Shown here piece by piece: positions 33,591-46,238 of a DNA stretch of 64,000 nt. Positions within the stretch are counted from its first letter, which is position 1; each line of letters opens with the position of its first letter. The notes under the pieces are model-generated. The model did no database searches. It had not been told where the DNA came from and saw nothing but the letters and a program-made list of their open reading frames with translations. Source of the stretch: Castanea sativa (Eukaryota; Streptophyta; Magnoliopsida; Fagales; Fagaceae); the NCBI RefSeq assembly GCF_040712315.1, contig NC_134018.1, forward strand, positions 13,040,835 through 13,104,834. The letters are read 5' to 3'. The position numbers were made by a program, and so were the translations under genes.

Positions 33591-36500
33591 TGTTAAGTTA
33601 TGATTTTTCTCATAACATTAGTGTTGGCTTATTCAATGACAAAAATTGTTGTAATTGCATTAATTTATTTCCTTGTATTTTTGTGGGATTTATTTGTAAT
33701 GGGTTTAGTATTAAGTGGTGAAGATTTGATCAAGACAACTGAAGGTCAGATGAGAAGCACATGCAGGAAGGTGAATAGTCAGGCCAGGTGTCCAGCTCAG
33801 TACAGCCTATCCAGGAGGTTAACTTACAACTTGGATTCGCGACTTGCACCAGTCGTGAGTGACCTGCGAGTTCCCTTATTTTACTGAATATTGTGACTTT
33901 TTGTATTCCCATCACTTATACTATATATACCCTTATTACCCACAAAAATGGTAAGGAGCCTATTGAGAGAAAAACTCTAAGAGGGGTTTCTACAACACAT
34001 GCACCTTATTAGAGAGAGAGCTACTCATTCTTAGAGAGAAAAATCTTTGTAGTCTCTTCTCATTTCCTCTCCCATTGTTATACCCATTGAGAGGAGATTT
34101 GTACTCAAACACTACCCACACCCATTTAGAGTGTTGAGAGTGTTTTTGGAGCTTGGGAAGCATTGGAAGATGCCAAGGATGGCAGATGCAATATGGAGCT
34201 TATTGCGGGATCCAGAAAGGTAAAGAAGACACGGTTAGGCTTAACCTTGTTGGAGCAAGAAGCTTGGAGGGCTTAGGTGCATTGGGTAGATTAGGCTTGG
34301 AGGATCTATTACTATTCCTGTATCCCAACTTTATTCTTTAGTGGATCATTTTACTGCTTGGAGGGAGGCGGAGAGGTTTTTTGCCAAGTTCTTTGGTTTC
34401 TTCTTCGATAACACGTGCCGGTGCTATTCTTGTGTTTGCATCTCTCTTCCCTTACTCTTTAACCATTAATTGCAGCTATGTTTGTGATTAATTATATGTT
34501 AAAGTAGTTTGCCAAATTGGGTATTGCTTATATTACATTTTCCCCATATATATTGTTTGAAATCGAGTGATTGCAGGATTTATTGGTTAAAATCTGCAAG
34601 GCTCGATTGATCGAAAATTAAACCCAATTAATCGAAACTCGTGCAGATTTAATTTTCTGCAGAAATTCCAATTCAGCCTAAGCCTATATGACGTGTAGGG
34701 TTAAGTGTTTTACTCTAAGCATAAAAAGAAAAATCCTAGCTACGTTTTAGAAGTCTTTGGAGAGTTGTATGTTGAATCTTCTGTGAGATCTAGAGGTGTT
34801 TACCTTCATACAAACACATAGAGTAATCAAGATCAAGATTCACGTCAAGAACTTGATGATCTCTTCAATTGCTGCATAAAGTGATGGAAATATGCATGTG
34901 TGTAGTGAAAAACAAACGGATCTACTTCATTCATAAAAGTTAACATGTAATATATAAGTTTCAGAATTTAAGAACAAGAGAGTGTACCTTGGAGTGGTGA
35001 ATTTCAAAATCGAAGATCAGAAGCACTTGGGAACACTTTCAATCTTCACTCTAATTCCACTAACGCCCAAGATGTGCGGTCTCTCAATCAGTTCCAAAGG
35101 GAGAAATGTCAAAGTGTCTAACACTAACATGCACCACTTCGTAATCGTGTTCTTACAATTCTCTACAAAAAATTCTGTATGTTTCTCCCTTTGTGTCTAA
35201 CCGATTATCTAATTGGGCTGGTCTTTTGGGCCTTTCCAATTGGACTTAAGTGCGTGGCTTGGAGTGGGACCAAAATGGACTAATAAGACACTAGCTCCCA
35301 ATGGGCCTTGAGCTTTTCGTTAACTCTTGACAAGTCCAAAGTTACCATTAACTATATTTAATACTACTATATAAATATAATTGTACTCTAGGCCTTAATT
35401 AATAAATTATATCCCAAGACTTTACTGTACATACAATCCCTTCATAAAATATTCGTACTAATACAAAGTCATTAAAGAAGACTGTCACTTCGTAGATTAT
35501 TACATCTTAATTCCTTGAGTACCCAGTTTAATCCTTTAAAGTTATTCAATATATATATATTTATGAAATCTAATTCCATAAATATATATACTTTAGTAAC
35601 TCCTTACTAAAGTGGTTAGGCATAATTCTCTGAATAACAATCTCATTAAACTTATCTCAAGGAAATATTTTGTATCTCCGTTAAGAGACTTTGAATTCCA
35701 TCTTGAGAATATATGTTCCATCAACACTAAATGTGGTTGCCCAACATACTGAGATTTTGACCGTTACTTTAGATCTCACTTCTGATATATCAAAGCAACC
35801 TACACCTCATGATCAAGTCCATTATTCACTTAGGATTAAGAGTTTATGCAAATATAAGTCGTGAGTTTATTATTCATTTGAAAGTCGTTGGAAGAATAAT
35901 AAATCTCACACGGTCCAGTTCAATATGTTTTAACTCTTAAAACATATCAACATACCAACCAAAACTCTCCATTTCCATGATCAAGACAAATAATCTTAGT
36001 TGATATGTTATAGTCTTCGCAGATGAAATGCCCAATTTTCATTACTGACTACAAACTACATTTTGAGTTTACAAGGAACTTGTGATTTACATCATCTGTG
36101 ACTAAATCACATAAATCACATACAATGCATCTCATGGACTATATGATAATGTCCCAATATTCATGTTACCATTATTTTTAGATAATAATAAAACAACTTT
36201 ATTAAACACAACATTAAGTCATACATAATGTCATAAATAATAACATACATAGCATCATACAATAGGATTTAAGGGTACTAATCCTAACATAAAGAACTTT
36301 AAAGAAGATCTGAAACTTTTGAGAGGTGTCTCAAAGTCACAAGTAGGAGAACTTGTGGTTGCTGTAGATCAAAGAAAGAAGTAGTCCATGGACTCGTAGC
36401 TGTCATGTGGTCGTGGAAGTAAGTTTTCTACTCGAGGTAGCAATAGGATGTTAGTGGTCTAAGTTCTATTGTAAAAACTTCAATTCTTTCATTGAGGATC

Positions 36501-36716
36501 TGTTTTTACCTTAAGAATAACTAGGTTAAATCCTCCCCAGGTTTTTTACCGATTACGTTTTCCTGAGTCATCATATCTTGGTGTTCTTTATATTTCCGCA
36601 TTATTTGCATGATATAATATTATTGTGTTAACCTAGAACTGAATAATTTATCTAAGTAATCACTTGGCTAAATAACTAGGTTAAACAACTTGTGTTAAGG
36701 GGTCTAAAAGTGTACA
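33591..36716 (+). mobile_element. LTR of an otherwise missing retrotransposon, interrupted by a solo LTR
   Basis: The right edge is well defined: the LTR ends TGTACA at 36716, followed after two bases by a methionine-tRNA primer-binding site at 36719. The left edge is probably near 33591 (TGTTAAGTTATGA); this is a guess. A TATA-like TATATATA lies at about 33922. The LTR is about 1.7 kb once the nested solo LTR (34882-36289) is removed. No gag or pol follows downstream, so the element is a remnant. Confidence 0.6.
34882..36289. mobile_element. Solo LTR, 1,408 bp, flanked by TAAAG
   Basis: Runs from TGATGGAAAT to AATCCTAACA with perfect TAAAG duplications at 34877-34881 and 36290-36294. It is nested in the LTR at 33591-36716. 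Its body is clearly related to the LTR that begins at 63088 (both contain TAAGAATTTAAGAACAAGA-type and CTAATTGGGCTG segments), so both belong to one family. Confidence 0.88.
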
Positions 36717-36718
36717 AA

Positions 36719-36730
36719 TGGTATCAGAGC
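36719..36730 (+). promoter_or_regulatory. tRNA-Met primer-binding site
   Basis: TGGTATCAGAGC, the usual plant LTR-retrotransposon site complementary to initiator tRNA-Met, two bases after the LTR end. It fixes the polarity of the element to its left as plus strand. Confidence 0.85.
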
Positions 36731-37002
36731 TAAGGTCATGGGTTCAAGTCATAGGAGTGTCATTGTGAGGGAAGGATTGTTGGGGGGACCACAATTTGAT
36801 TCCCTACAACTACTCTAAAAACAGGCCCGCGTGGTGTGATGTTGAATGACATAAAAGATTTGAGTGTGTCTTTTTCATCACCAATTAGTTTTGAGGTGGA
36901 ATGGCATAGCTCACAGTTCGACAAGAAATCCTTATAAAAAAAAAAAAAAAAAAAAGATAAAGAAGAAACAAAGGCAGCTATGAAAGAGAGAAAGAGAGGT
37001 AA
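36731..37002. other. Leader remnant of the LTR element
   Basis: Begins TAAGGTCATGGGTTCAAGTC, typical untranslated leader after a primer-binding site, and ends in an A-run at about 36937-36955. No gag is seen. Confidence 0.5.
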
Positions 37003-38204
37003 GTGAGAGAGAAATTAAAGCAGACTCCAGGGATCCACAGTTGTTAGAGTTGTTTACATTAGTGATCCATAGTTTTTCAAATAATTACAATAGTGTCACT
37101 CTATATTATTAGTCAAAAACTAAAAAGTGGTTCGGATGTATTTTCAAAATACAATGTTCAAACGCCTCAAATTGAGAACTCTGATTCAAAGACTCAATTA
37201 AACACTTTTACTAAACACTTTTTTTTTTGGACTCACATACTTCAACACTTAAGGTCTTAAACATTGAAAATTGTGGTTTGAACTGACATACCAAACAAGT
37301 CATTACTCTTTGAAATGACATTTTGATTGGAAAATAATAAAAGTGGAATAGTTTATGAGATATTAATTTTGATCAAATCATAACTTCTAATTTGAAGTTT
37401 AATAAATTTGAAAACATTCATGTCTTTAGCATTGCTTTTTTAACAAATTTACTCCCTATTTGCTCTTTAACAAATAAGCCAGTAGATGGAGTCCAAATCT
37501 TCTGTACCACTTTATGTTCCACTAATCACCACTTGCCATGTTTTCATTTTACTTATAGAATAACTGAAGTTTAAAATGGAAAACAATCATATACATAATA
37601 AGTAATGATTGGTGGAACATAAAGTAGTACACAAAAAGTGGTATAGAAGATTTGGACTCTAGTAGATGTGCTTATCGTTGGTTGATTTCATAGTTGAACT
37701 CTTAATTTTTCATCGGTTCCTTTATTTTTGACGTAGCGGCAAGTCCCCTTCATTTCCACTAGGTGAATTATGACATATAGCATACGTGTTATGTCTATTA
37801 TGTCGAATAATTCTAGATTCAATTGAGATTTGAGATATATTTAGTAGCGGTTTTAGAAATTTTTTTTACGATGGTCACTAACAAACTTAAATGATACAAA
37901 TTCTAATAAATGAGAGAGAAATTAAAGTAGACTCCAGGGAGGAGAGAGTATGCGTATGCGAGAGACAAAGATAGTTGTTAGAGTTGTTTACATCAGTGAT
38001 CCACAGTTTTTCAAATAATTACAATAGTGTCACTCAATATTATTACTCAAAAACTAAAAAGTGGTTCAGATGTATTTTCAAAATACAATGTTTGAACACC
38101 TCAAATTGAGAACCCTGATTCAAAGACTCAATTAAACACTTTTACTAAGCACCTTTTTTTTGGACCCACATATTTCAGCACTTAAAGTCTTAAACATTGA
38201 AAAT
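37003..38204. repeat. Two ~280-bp direct repeats with 640-bp spacer
   Basis: 37003-37272 and 37911-38204 match closely, from GAGAGAGAAATTAAAG(C/T)AGAC through TTTCAAATAATTACAATAGT to AAACATTGAAAATT. The second copy has a roughly 30-base insertion near 37940. The spacer has no gene. They could be duplicated non-coding DNA or ends of a small non-autonomous element; no TSD was found. Confidence 0.8.
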
Positions 38205-39855
38205 TTTAGCGATTCTAAGATTTTATTCTATTTTTTTGTTATTTTTTTTTTTTTTTGTGGTGGTTACTAACAAATTTAAATGATACAAAATCTAATAAAA
38301 ATTTAACTTGAATATATCAACGTCACAAAAAAAAAAAGAAGTATCACAAATTCTTTCTACTATTGTTGAGAAAAGGAAAAAGGAAAAAAAAAAAAGGATT
38401 GATAAGAGATAAAGTGAGAAATAAAATTGTTAAGATGAGAGTAATAAAGTGAGAGAGTTTGAAATGATAACATAGAATAGAAAAATGGAGAGAGAGAGAG
38501 AGATGATATTTTTTACAATTGCAAGTTGAGTCGCTAAGGAGAGAAAAATTGTTACAACTGCAAAGCTAAAGAGAGCATAGGATTGAATGAGCTACAAATT
38601 TGAATGATTAAGGATATTTATATATTTGTTTTTGAATAGGCTTTTTGTTGAATAATTTGTTCACTTGTTGCTGTTTGGTCTAATCTTGTTCCTATTTGGA
38701 TTGTTTTTGTTATTATTTGGGCCAATTTTTATTGTTGTTATTTAAAGGGCTAATTATGTTTGGAGGCCAAAATTATTTTTAAAGTACTACTATATCCACA
38801 AAAATTTCACAATAAATCTTATACGACAAGTTGTTATTGGTGGGTAAAAAGTGATGTCAGTAATGGGCCAAATTAAAATTAGTAACTAGTGGCGGCTTTA
38901 TGAATTTTTTTTTAGGAGTTACTAAGAAACTTAAATGACCCAAAATATAATGATAAAGAATTTGAATATATTGAGTTATCGAAAAACACACACAAATACG
39001 TGAAATTTTACAATTTTCTTCTACGATTTTTCATTTTTTGAAACCGTTACATAACAGTTCATTATCAGTTGTCATTATCTATTGTCAATGTGGGTAGATG
39101 TGACCATTTTATTTTATTATGTTTGTATAACATATTTATTTTTATGCAGTTTTCATTAAATATTTGCCATTTTTTTATAAAAATATTTTAGATTCAATGA
39201 CAAAAGTTAACCCACTTTCTTTGCATTATTTATTGACCTACACATTCACACTCATCCATGCACTAAATGTCTACTTAACCAACTAAATACTTGAACAATC
39301 ACTAATTTTACTTTTTTTTTTCTTATCTTAAATCACTAACTTTATAAGAAAAAAAATTATTATAACATGATAGCAATATAAAAACATATAAAAGGCCCTA
39401 GGTAGTTCTTCTTATTATTACTCTGTATAAAATTATATTATTTTTATACTATATATGAACACATTCACACATATCACAATTCACATAAATATCATTATAA
39501 CAAAAAAAAAAAAAAAATTAATGCACACAATTTGTATCAGACACACACACACACAATATAAATTTATAATAAAGAGAGAAACACTCACAATTCATGAACA
39601 TTCATTCTTTACTCTTTGAGTCGAAGATATAGAGACAGTCAAATAGAGAAGAGAGATTAGATGAGATTTATGAGAGAGAAAGAGTGATCTATGATTTGTG
39701 TTGTTTGGTTTTGAGATGAGCTAATCTATGTTATTATTTGATTTTGGGCTAGGTTGATCTATGCATGTATAAGATTTAAATCAAGGTATGCAAAAATAAT
39801 TTTAAGAAAAAATTAAATTAGTATAAAAATTATATATACATATATATAAATTTTT
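38205..39855. other. Gene-free, repeat-derived
   Basis: A phrase of the type AGTGGCGGCTTTATGAATTT followed by ACTAACAAACTTAAATGAT occurs, diverged, near 37850, 38250 and 38886. This suggests remnants of one TE family. Purine-rich and (GA)n tracts (about 38485-38500) and an (AC)n run at 39541-39556 are present. No coding sequence. Confidence 0.45.
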
Positions 39856-40237
39856 TGCCAAATTACAACTTACTCACCTGTGATTTGGCCGAAATTTAAG
39901 TTGTCTACCTGTGATTTGAAATTTGACACTTAATTCACTTGAGGTTAGCTCAGTTAAAATTTTGTAATCCACCTCTGATAAAAAAAAAGCTAAATATATA
40001 ATTTTGTTCTACTTTTATGTTTCTCTCATCCAAAAACACAAAAACCATAAAAATGCAAGATCAAATAAGATATAAAAAAAAGAACCTAATGGAACACTTG
40101 TATCCTGAGATTTCAAATTAAAGGTAGGCAACTTAAATTTTGGTCAAATCTCATGTGGGTAAAATGTCAAATTTCAAATCACAGGTAGACAACTTAAATT
40201 TCAGTCAAACCACAGGTGGGTAAGTTGTAATTTACCC
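39856..40237. mobile_element. MULE-type MITE (382 bp), copy 2
   Basis: Same family as 31765-32137, with inverted ends and a perfect 9-base target duplication TAAATTTTT (39847-39855 and 40238-40246). The 9-bp duplication identifies it as Mutator-type. Confidence 0.86.
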
Positions 40238-41514
40238 TAAATTTTTTTTTCAAGTCAGGGGGCTTCATTTGAACATTTGAACCCCCTAAAGTACAGTGGA
40301 GCAGCTCCTATCAACAACAGCTTGCTACAAAACTTTTATTATAAAATTATTGTAAAAGTATTGTGAATCTAATACTACTCTTATTTTTGTTGAATCTAAA
40401 TTCCTGTTTATATATATATACATATTTGTATTTTACTAGTCACTCATCACTCATCACTCATCATTCAGTTTTTATCACTCATCACTAATCACTCTATAAC
40501 TCATTTTCTATCACCCAATAATGATGAAATATCTCACTCATCTTGTTTGGCAACCAACACTCAGTTATGTTTTAAACCGAAAAAGCTTAAAAAACTAGGA
40601 CCCACACACTGACCCAATGTTAGAAGACTTTTCTCTCTCCTTTTTTTTTCCCCTGACTCTCATCTTTTTCTACCTCTCCTCTTTGCTTTTCCCTTCGTCT
40701 TTCTCTGCCTCTTACTCTCTTCTTTCTCCTCAATTTTCTCTTTCACACTAGCACTATCTCTCTTGGTTTTCTCTTAGCTTTTGCTTGGGTTCACTAATTA
40801 TGGCTCAAATATCCAAATAGAAGCTAGATCAAAGACATGCAAGACCGATTCCACCCCTCTTCTCTGCCCCTTTCCTCTCTTTCATTTATTACTTTTGGGT
40901 TTTGTTTGTATTTGGAGAAGAAATATTTAGATTTATTATGTGGATGAACATGTTTGTGGGTTTGTGTTTGTGTGTTAGTGTATATGATCGGAATCATGTG
41001 TTTATGGGTTTGATTTTCTAGGTTTGAGAAATTGGTATCCATGTGTTTCTGTGAAGAAGAAAAAAAAAAAAAAAAAAAGAATGAAGAAGAAATGTCTGTG
41101 AAGAAGAAAGGAGAGAAAAGTAAGGAGGAGAAAAAGAAAAAAAAAAAACCCATTGAATCTGACTTGATAGAGTGTTGGAGAGAGCAAAAGGTCTGAGATG
41201 GATTTAACTACTCTTTGCTGTGGACCCATGTGTTCCTCAAGAAATTACCAAACTGCCACTGTTACTTAGTTTCTATAACTCAAAAACACCAAAATATTGT
41301 TTCCAGTTTTCATTATTCATCACTCAATTTAGTGAAAATTGAGTGACAAAAACAAAAATTCAGATAAATCCAAACAAGTACCTGCCGTGGGACCCACCAG
41401 TTTTGAGTTATGGGTGATGAAAACTCAGTGATGGGTGATTAAACTTGCAAATCCAAATAGCCCCTCACTCAACTACTATAACAGTATCATCCTACTACTT
41501 TACTTAGCAATGCT
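40238..41514. repeat. Diverged inverted repeats upstream of the terpene synthase
   Basis: CATCACTCATCA-rich sequence at about 40441-40560 is complementary to GGGTGATGAAAACTCAGTGA-type sequence at about 41270-41435, so a degraded TIR element may span about 40440-41460. The right end continues into GCAAATCCAAATAGCCCC, a usual end for this kind of repeat. The centre is pyrimidine-rich to about 40800 and purine-rich after 41050. No gene. Confidence 0.4.
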
Positions 41515-41522
41515 TATAAATA
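41515..41522 (+). promoter_or_regulatory. Candidate TATA box of the terpene synthase
   Basis: TATAAATA in GCTTATAAATACCATGG, 102 bases before the chosen ATG. Transcription would start around 41545, so the ATG at 41525 would lie outside the mRNA. Confidence 0.5.
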
Positions 41523-41623
41523 CCATGGCCTTGAAGAAGTTCTACATAATACCCAAGAAGTTCCCAGAGAACAAATCTCATTATATCATTCAAAACTTAG
41601 AGTCGTTCTTGAACTAGGAAAAC

Positions 41624-42219
41624 ATGTCTATCCCAGTCTCAGGGGCTCCATCCCAAATTGCCAAATCAGAGGTTATTCGCCGGACAGTAAATTTCCATCC
41701 AAACATTTGGGGTGACCATTTCATCAACAACATTTCCAAGGACAAGGTAACATGTTTATTTGCCATGCTAGTTTGCAAAGATTATGTAGTAAAATTATTT
41801 ATAATATTTGTAGTTTTATTTATTTATTAAAATATGATTATTAATTTGCTTATGCAATATTTCATGGTGTAGGATATTCATTTCCGTGAAGTACGTGAAG
41901 TTGAAGAGTTGAAAGAAAAAGTAAGAAGGGAGCTTTTAGCCTCTATTGGTCATCTTTCACAACTACTAGGCTTAATTGATGCAGTCCAGCGCCTAGGGGT
42001 GGCTTACAACTTTGAAAGAGAAATCGAAGAAGCTCTAGAACATATATATGCTACTTATAATGACAATAATGATGTTGATGATGATCTTTACAATGTTTCC
42101 CTTCGTTTTTGACTACTACGTCAACAAGGATTTAAGGTTTCATGTGGTAAGACCCGAGTGTGATTTTCTTCAGATATGTCCCACATTTCTTTGGGGATGT
42201 GCTTGTTGGTACTTGGTAC

Positions 42220-42252
<33 letters not shown>

Positions 42253-43971
42253 AAATAATAGCAAATTTATTCATTAAATAAGTTTGGTGTTTATGAAACA
42301 GATGTGTTCAACAAGTTCAAAGATGAAGATGGTCAATTCAAGGAAAGCTTGACTAGCAATGTTGAAGGCATGCTAGCCTTTTATGAAGCTACACATTTAA
42401 GGGTGCATGGAGAGGACATTCTTGATGAGGCCCTTGAGTTCACCACCAGTCACCTTAAATCCACTGCATCCCCTACAAACAATCCATTGGCAGCACAAAT
42501 AAGTCGTGCCCTAAAGCAGCCCTTGCACAAGGGCATACCACGGCTAGAGGCTCAAAAATACATTGCAGTCTATGAACAGGATGATTCACATAACAAAGAT
42601 TTGCTCAAGCTTTCAAAATTAGATTTTAACCTGGTGCTGTCATTGCACAAAGAGGAATTGAGTTCTATCACTAGGTACTTAGTTCTAAATCCACACACCA
42701 AAATGAAAAAAGTACATATTTTTTGGTTCCTTACAAATGGTCAATATTAATTAACCAATTTGAATTTTAGGTGGTGGAAAGATTTAAATTTTGCGAGGAA
42801 GCTACCTTTTGCAAGAGACAGAGTTGTCGAGTGCTACTTTTGGATTATGTCGGTCTACTTTGAGCCCCAATACTCACTTGCTAGAAAAATATTAACCAAA
42901 GTTCTTACCTTAACATCCGTTATAGACGATATATATGATGCATATGGAACACTTGAAGAACTTGAGCCCTTCATTGAAGCGATTGAGAGGTTTATCAATA
43001 GAATTAACTAGTATATGTTTAGACTGTGATACATAACTTTAATTTAGTCTAACTTTAATTGGTACTTGGTACATGATATTTTCAGGTGGGATATTAGCAA
43101 CATAGACCAACTTCCAGATTACATGCAAATTTGCTATCGTGCACTCCTAGGTGTTTTCGAAGCAGCTGATGAAGAGTTGGCCAAGCAGGGAAGATCATAC
43201 CGTGTGAGCTACGCAAAAGATGCAGTACGAGTCAACCAACTCAACTATTCATGCCCTCCAACTTTTTAATGCTCTCCTAAGTATAACTTATTTCTTGAAT
43301 GTTTTTTATGTATGTTATCTTAGATGAAACTTTTGGCCCGAGCCTACTTTGATGAAGCCAAATGGTTCTTCCAAAAACACATACCAACAATGGAGGAGTA
43401 TATGAATCTCACTCTAAGAACCTCTACTTACCCTATGCTCACAACGGTGTCTTTCCTTGGCATGGGTGACATCATTACAAAAGAGGCCTTTGATTGGAGC
43501 TTTACCAACCCCAAGATTGTTATTGCTTCATCCATAATTTGTAGGCTGATGGATGACACGAGGACACACAAGGTATGCAACCAAAATTTGTTTTACCAAA
43601 TTTCATAAGCTAGTGTGAGAGGTGTATTTCATACATATTACCAAATTTCTACTTAACCTTTTGGAAAACTTTGCACGTAGTTTGAGCAAGAGAGAGGGCA
43701 TGCTGCCACAGCAGTCGAATGCTACATGAAGCAACATGGTGTCACAGAGCAAGTAGCATATGACGAATTGAACAAGCAAGTTGTTGATGCATGGAAGGAC
43801 ATTAATGAGGAGTGTATAAGGCCAACTGCTTTTCCCATGCCTCTCCTTATGCGTGTTCTTAATCTTACACGAGTAATAGATGTCGTTTACAAGGAAAGGG
43901 ATGACTACACCTTCGTTGGAGAAGAGATGAAAGACAATGTTGCATCAGTACTTGATCCAGTACCAATATGA
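41624..43971 (+). pseudogene. TPS-a sesquiterpene synthase, full length with one internal stop
   Basis: Seven exons join cleanly with GT-AG introns: 41624-41746, 41873-42146, 42302-42674, 42771-42989, 43086-43224, 43324-43572 and 43681-43971. Together they give 1,668 bases, 556 codons with the stop, the usual size and exon number of angiosperm TPS-a enzymes. No plastid transit peptide is seen, as expected for a cytosolic enzyme that would cyclise farnesyl diphosphate. Landmarks: RR-x8-W (RRTVNFHPNIW) near residue 19, the metal-binding DDIYD in exon 4, the NSE/DTE-type DDTRTHKFE across exons 6-7, and the family-typical C-terminus DPVPI. The only defect seen is TGA at codon 121 (42110-42112), in LRF*LLRQ where the family has Arg; CGA-to-TGA explains it. 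Intron 2 holds a TA/CA microsatellite. It is a very young pseudogene, a null allele or a sequencing error. The product cannot be told from sequence. Confidence 0.93.
42221..42253. repeat. (TA)n(CA)n microsatellite in terpene synthase intron 2
   Basis: About 20 bases of alternating TA followed by a short CA run. It is intronic, so length change would not affect the frame. Confidence 0.85.
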
Positions 43972-45095
43972 CTAGGGTGACAAAATATGAATCTTTCAAC
44001 TCGAAATTTATAATGAATAAGATACTTGAGTAGGACTCAAGTCCATCATATTATACTAGCTTGTAATATGTGCTTACGCATGAAAATGTTTAATTATTGT
44101 GGTATTATTGATGTTAAGCATGAGTTATTAAACATATAAAATATTAGTTTGAATAAATTAAACTTTTGTTTTATGGGGTAATTATGATGTATAATATAAT
44201 GTGCAGTGAATAATAAAAAATTAATATTTGTGAAAACATAATGATCATTTGATTTTGTTACCCAAAAATGCGTAGTAGTAGTAGTAATAATAATAATACC
44301 AAAAGCAAAACATTTGTCATATTTCTTCTCTCTTTTTATCTATTTAGCCGAAGTTGACTAACAAGATGCCTAAGACAAATAGATAACTGAATCTAGCTTT
44401 TCATTTTTAACATGGTTTATGCCAAAAAGAATCTCAGGGTTAAAGAGTAAGCAAAAAAAGACATTTGAAGGTTCTAAAATTGATATTTCTACCTATATTT
44501 TTTATGATATTGTTTCTGTGAAGTTCCATTTTATGGCAATGAAATTGTATTTTTCTTTATCCGCTTTGATTAAGTTTTTGGTTTTTTGTCAAACAACATT
44601 ATTCCTTCTTCCTCAACAATTTTACATCTAAAAATAGAAAGATATTAATTAAACACAAAATCTATTGACAATCCATGATATAGAATTATTAAAGTAAATG
44701 AATATGAACCTGTCAATAAGCTGTGCTCAGCAACCTCTTTAATCTTCAGGTTAAAATAAACTTTACTTGCCCTTGTGGTGATAAGAATTAGTTTGCCTTT
44801 AATAATAATTAAAAAAAAAAAGGAACGTTGAAGTTTATGGTTTTTTCTTTAAAAAAAAAAACATTTTGATATATATACATGTTTTTTTTTTTTTTTTTTT
44901 CACCTTGAAATGATTTTATAGTAGTTGAAGTAACAATAATTGTATATAAACCTTCGATCTTCTTTGAAAAATGCGTGACCATTTAAGTCATAGGCTCGGT
45001 AAAACTTTAAAAGTGCAAGAATTGCCAGAACCATAGGAAAAAGGTTAATAGATGGAATTATCTAGATTAAAATATATGGCATTTTGTTTCTAAAA

Positions 45096-45147
<52 letters not shown>

Positions 45148-45420
45148 CTTAAGAAAAATTAAATATTACTTAAACTCTATTATCTTGTTTTTATATGCAA
45201 AATTATTATTAATTAATAAGAATCACGTAAAAAAAATTAGAAAGTTTATAGACACAAAAAATTTGATAAAACTTTTCACACCTATTGATGTGATAGATTA
45301 ATAATGGTAAGTAAAAGAATAATGTTAGTGGTGGACTTAAGTAAGAACTAGTAAAAATTTGCCAACTGAACTATTGTGAAAAATGTTGTGAATTTTTTTT
45401 TTGTATTGCTTTTTTTTTTT
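43972..45420. other. AT-rich 3' flank, no gene seen
   Basis: Contains a GTAGTAGTAGTAATAATAATAA run (44273-44295) and an (AT)n tract at about 45103-45145. AATGAATAAGAT at about 44011 could serve as a poly(A) signal for the terpene synthase. Nothing coding. Confidence 0.45.
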
Positions 45421-45595
45421 TAAAAGTGCTACATTTACAATATTTTTCACAAAAAGTCATAGATGTTAAATTATTATTGATTCTAATTTGAATCAACATA
45501 CTAGAATTATTATTATTTTTTTCCATCAATAACAGTCTGTAACAAGTTGCTACTTAAAATTTTTTGTAAAAATATTGTGAACATAGCATTTTTTT
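45421..45595. mobile_element. MULE-type MITE, related to the one in the tandem array
   Basis: AAAGTGCTACATTTACAATA ... AATATTGTGAACATAGCATT are inverted ends similar to the MITE at 26735-26915, and internal phrases match (TTAAATTATTATTGATTCTAATTTGAAT-type). Edges and TSD are obscured by T-runs. Confidence 0.6.
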
Positions 45596-45742
45596 CTTTT
45601 TCTTTTTTTTCTTGTCTTGATAAAAAAATTTATTTTATTTATTAACTAATATTTGAGCTTAATTAATTAAAAAATAACACTATTGATTAAAATTTGAAAA
45701 AAAAAAAAAATCTTCTTTTTACTTGAAATCATAAACGATTAC

Positions 45743-45905
45743 ATCAACTATAGGGCCGGCTCTAGCGTTTGGCAGTGAACTAAATGGCCTGTAGGTTCAG
45801 CCGGCCCTTTGGCTCCGTACGGCTTACCTACATCAACTATAGGGCCGGCTCTAGCGTTAGGCAGTGGACTAAATGGCCGGCCCTTAGGCCCCGTACGGCT
45901 TACCC
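45743..45905. repeat. Tandem duplication of a GC-rich transposon end
   Basis: Two ~80-base units each run from CATCAACTATAGGGCCGGCT to CCGTACGGCTTACC. They differ by about 8 bases and a short indel. AGGGCCGGCTCTAG resembles terminal sequence of plant hAT elements, and AGCCGGCC is its complement. It is a GC-rich island in AT-rich surroundings. Confidence 0.75.
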
Positions 45906-46238
45906 AGCACGTGGTCGGATAAGAAGTAACAAAGGTTGTCAGACTTTTATTGACTGAGCTTCATATTCAAAGACTTTAGGTTGTTTCTTTGTCAATCTCC
46001 CGTGCTCTAGTGTGAATATGTACCTGCACTTGCTATTGCCTCTGACCCACTCCACTTGCGAGAACAAAACTTACGGATGTTGATTTTCACTTCATCAAAG
46101 AAAAGGCTCTTTCTAGTTTCTACCACAGATTAACTTGCCTATATTTTTCCTAAGTGTCCACCATCCTCTCGCTCTCTAGATAAATCTAATGGCACACAAC
46201 TGTTGTACAAGATACGTAGATCTTCTTCCATCTTTAAT

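Noticed and set aside
33332..33721. 129-codon frame with a hydrophobic segment
   Set aside because: Unrecognised, and its second half runs into LTR-like sequence; kept only as a remark.
40824..41229. Phe/Ser-rich minus-strand frames
   Set aside because: They are translations of homopolymer purine runs.
41525..41617. 31-codon upstream frame before the terpene synthase
   Set aside because: It begins only 3 bases after the TATA box, so it would lie upstream of the transcription start.
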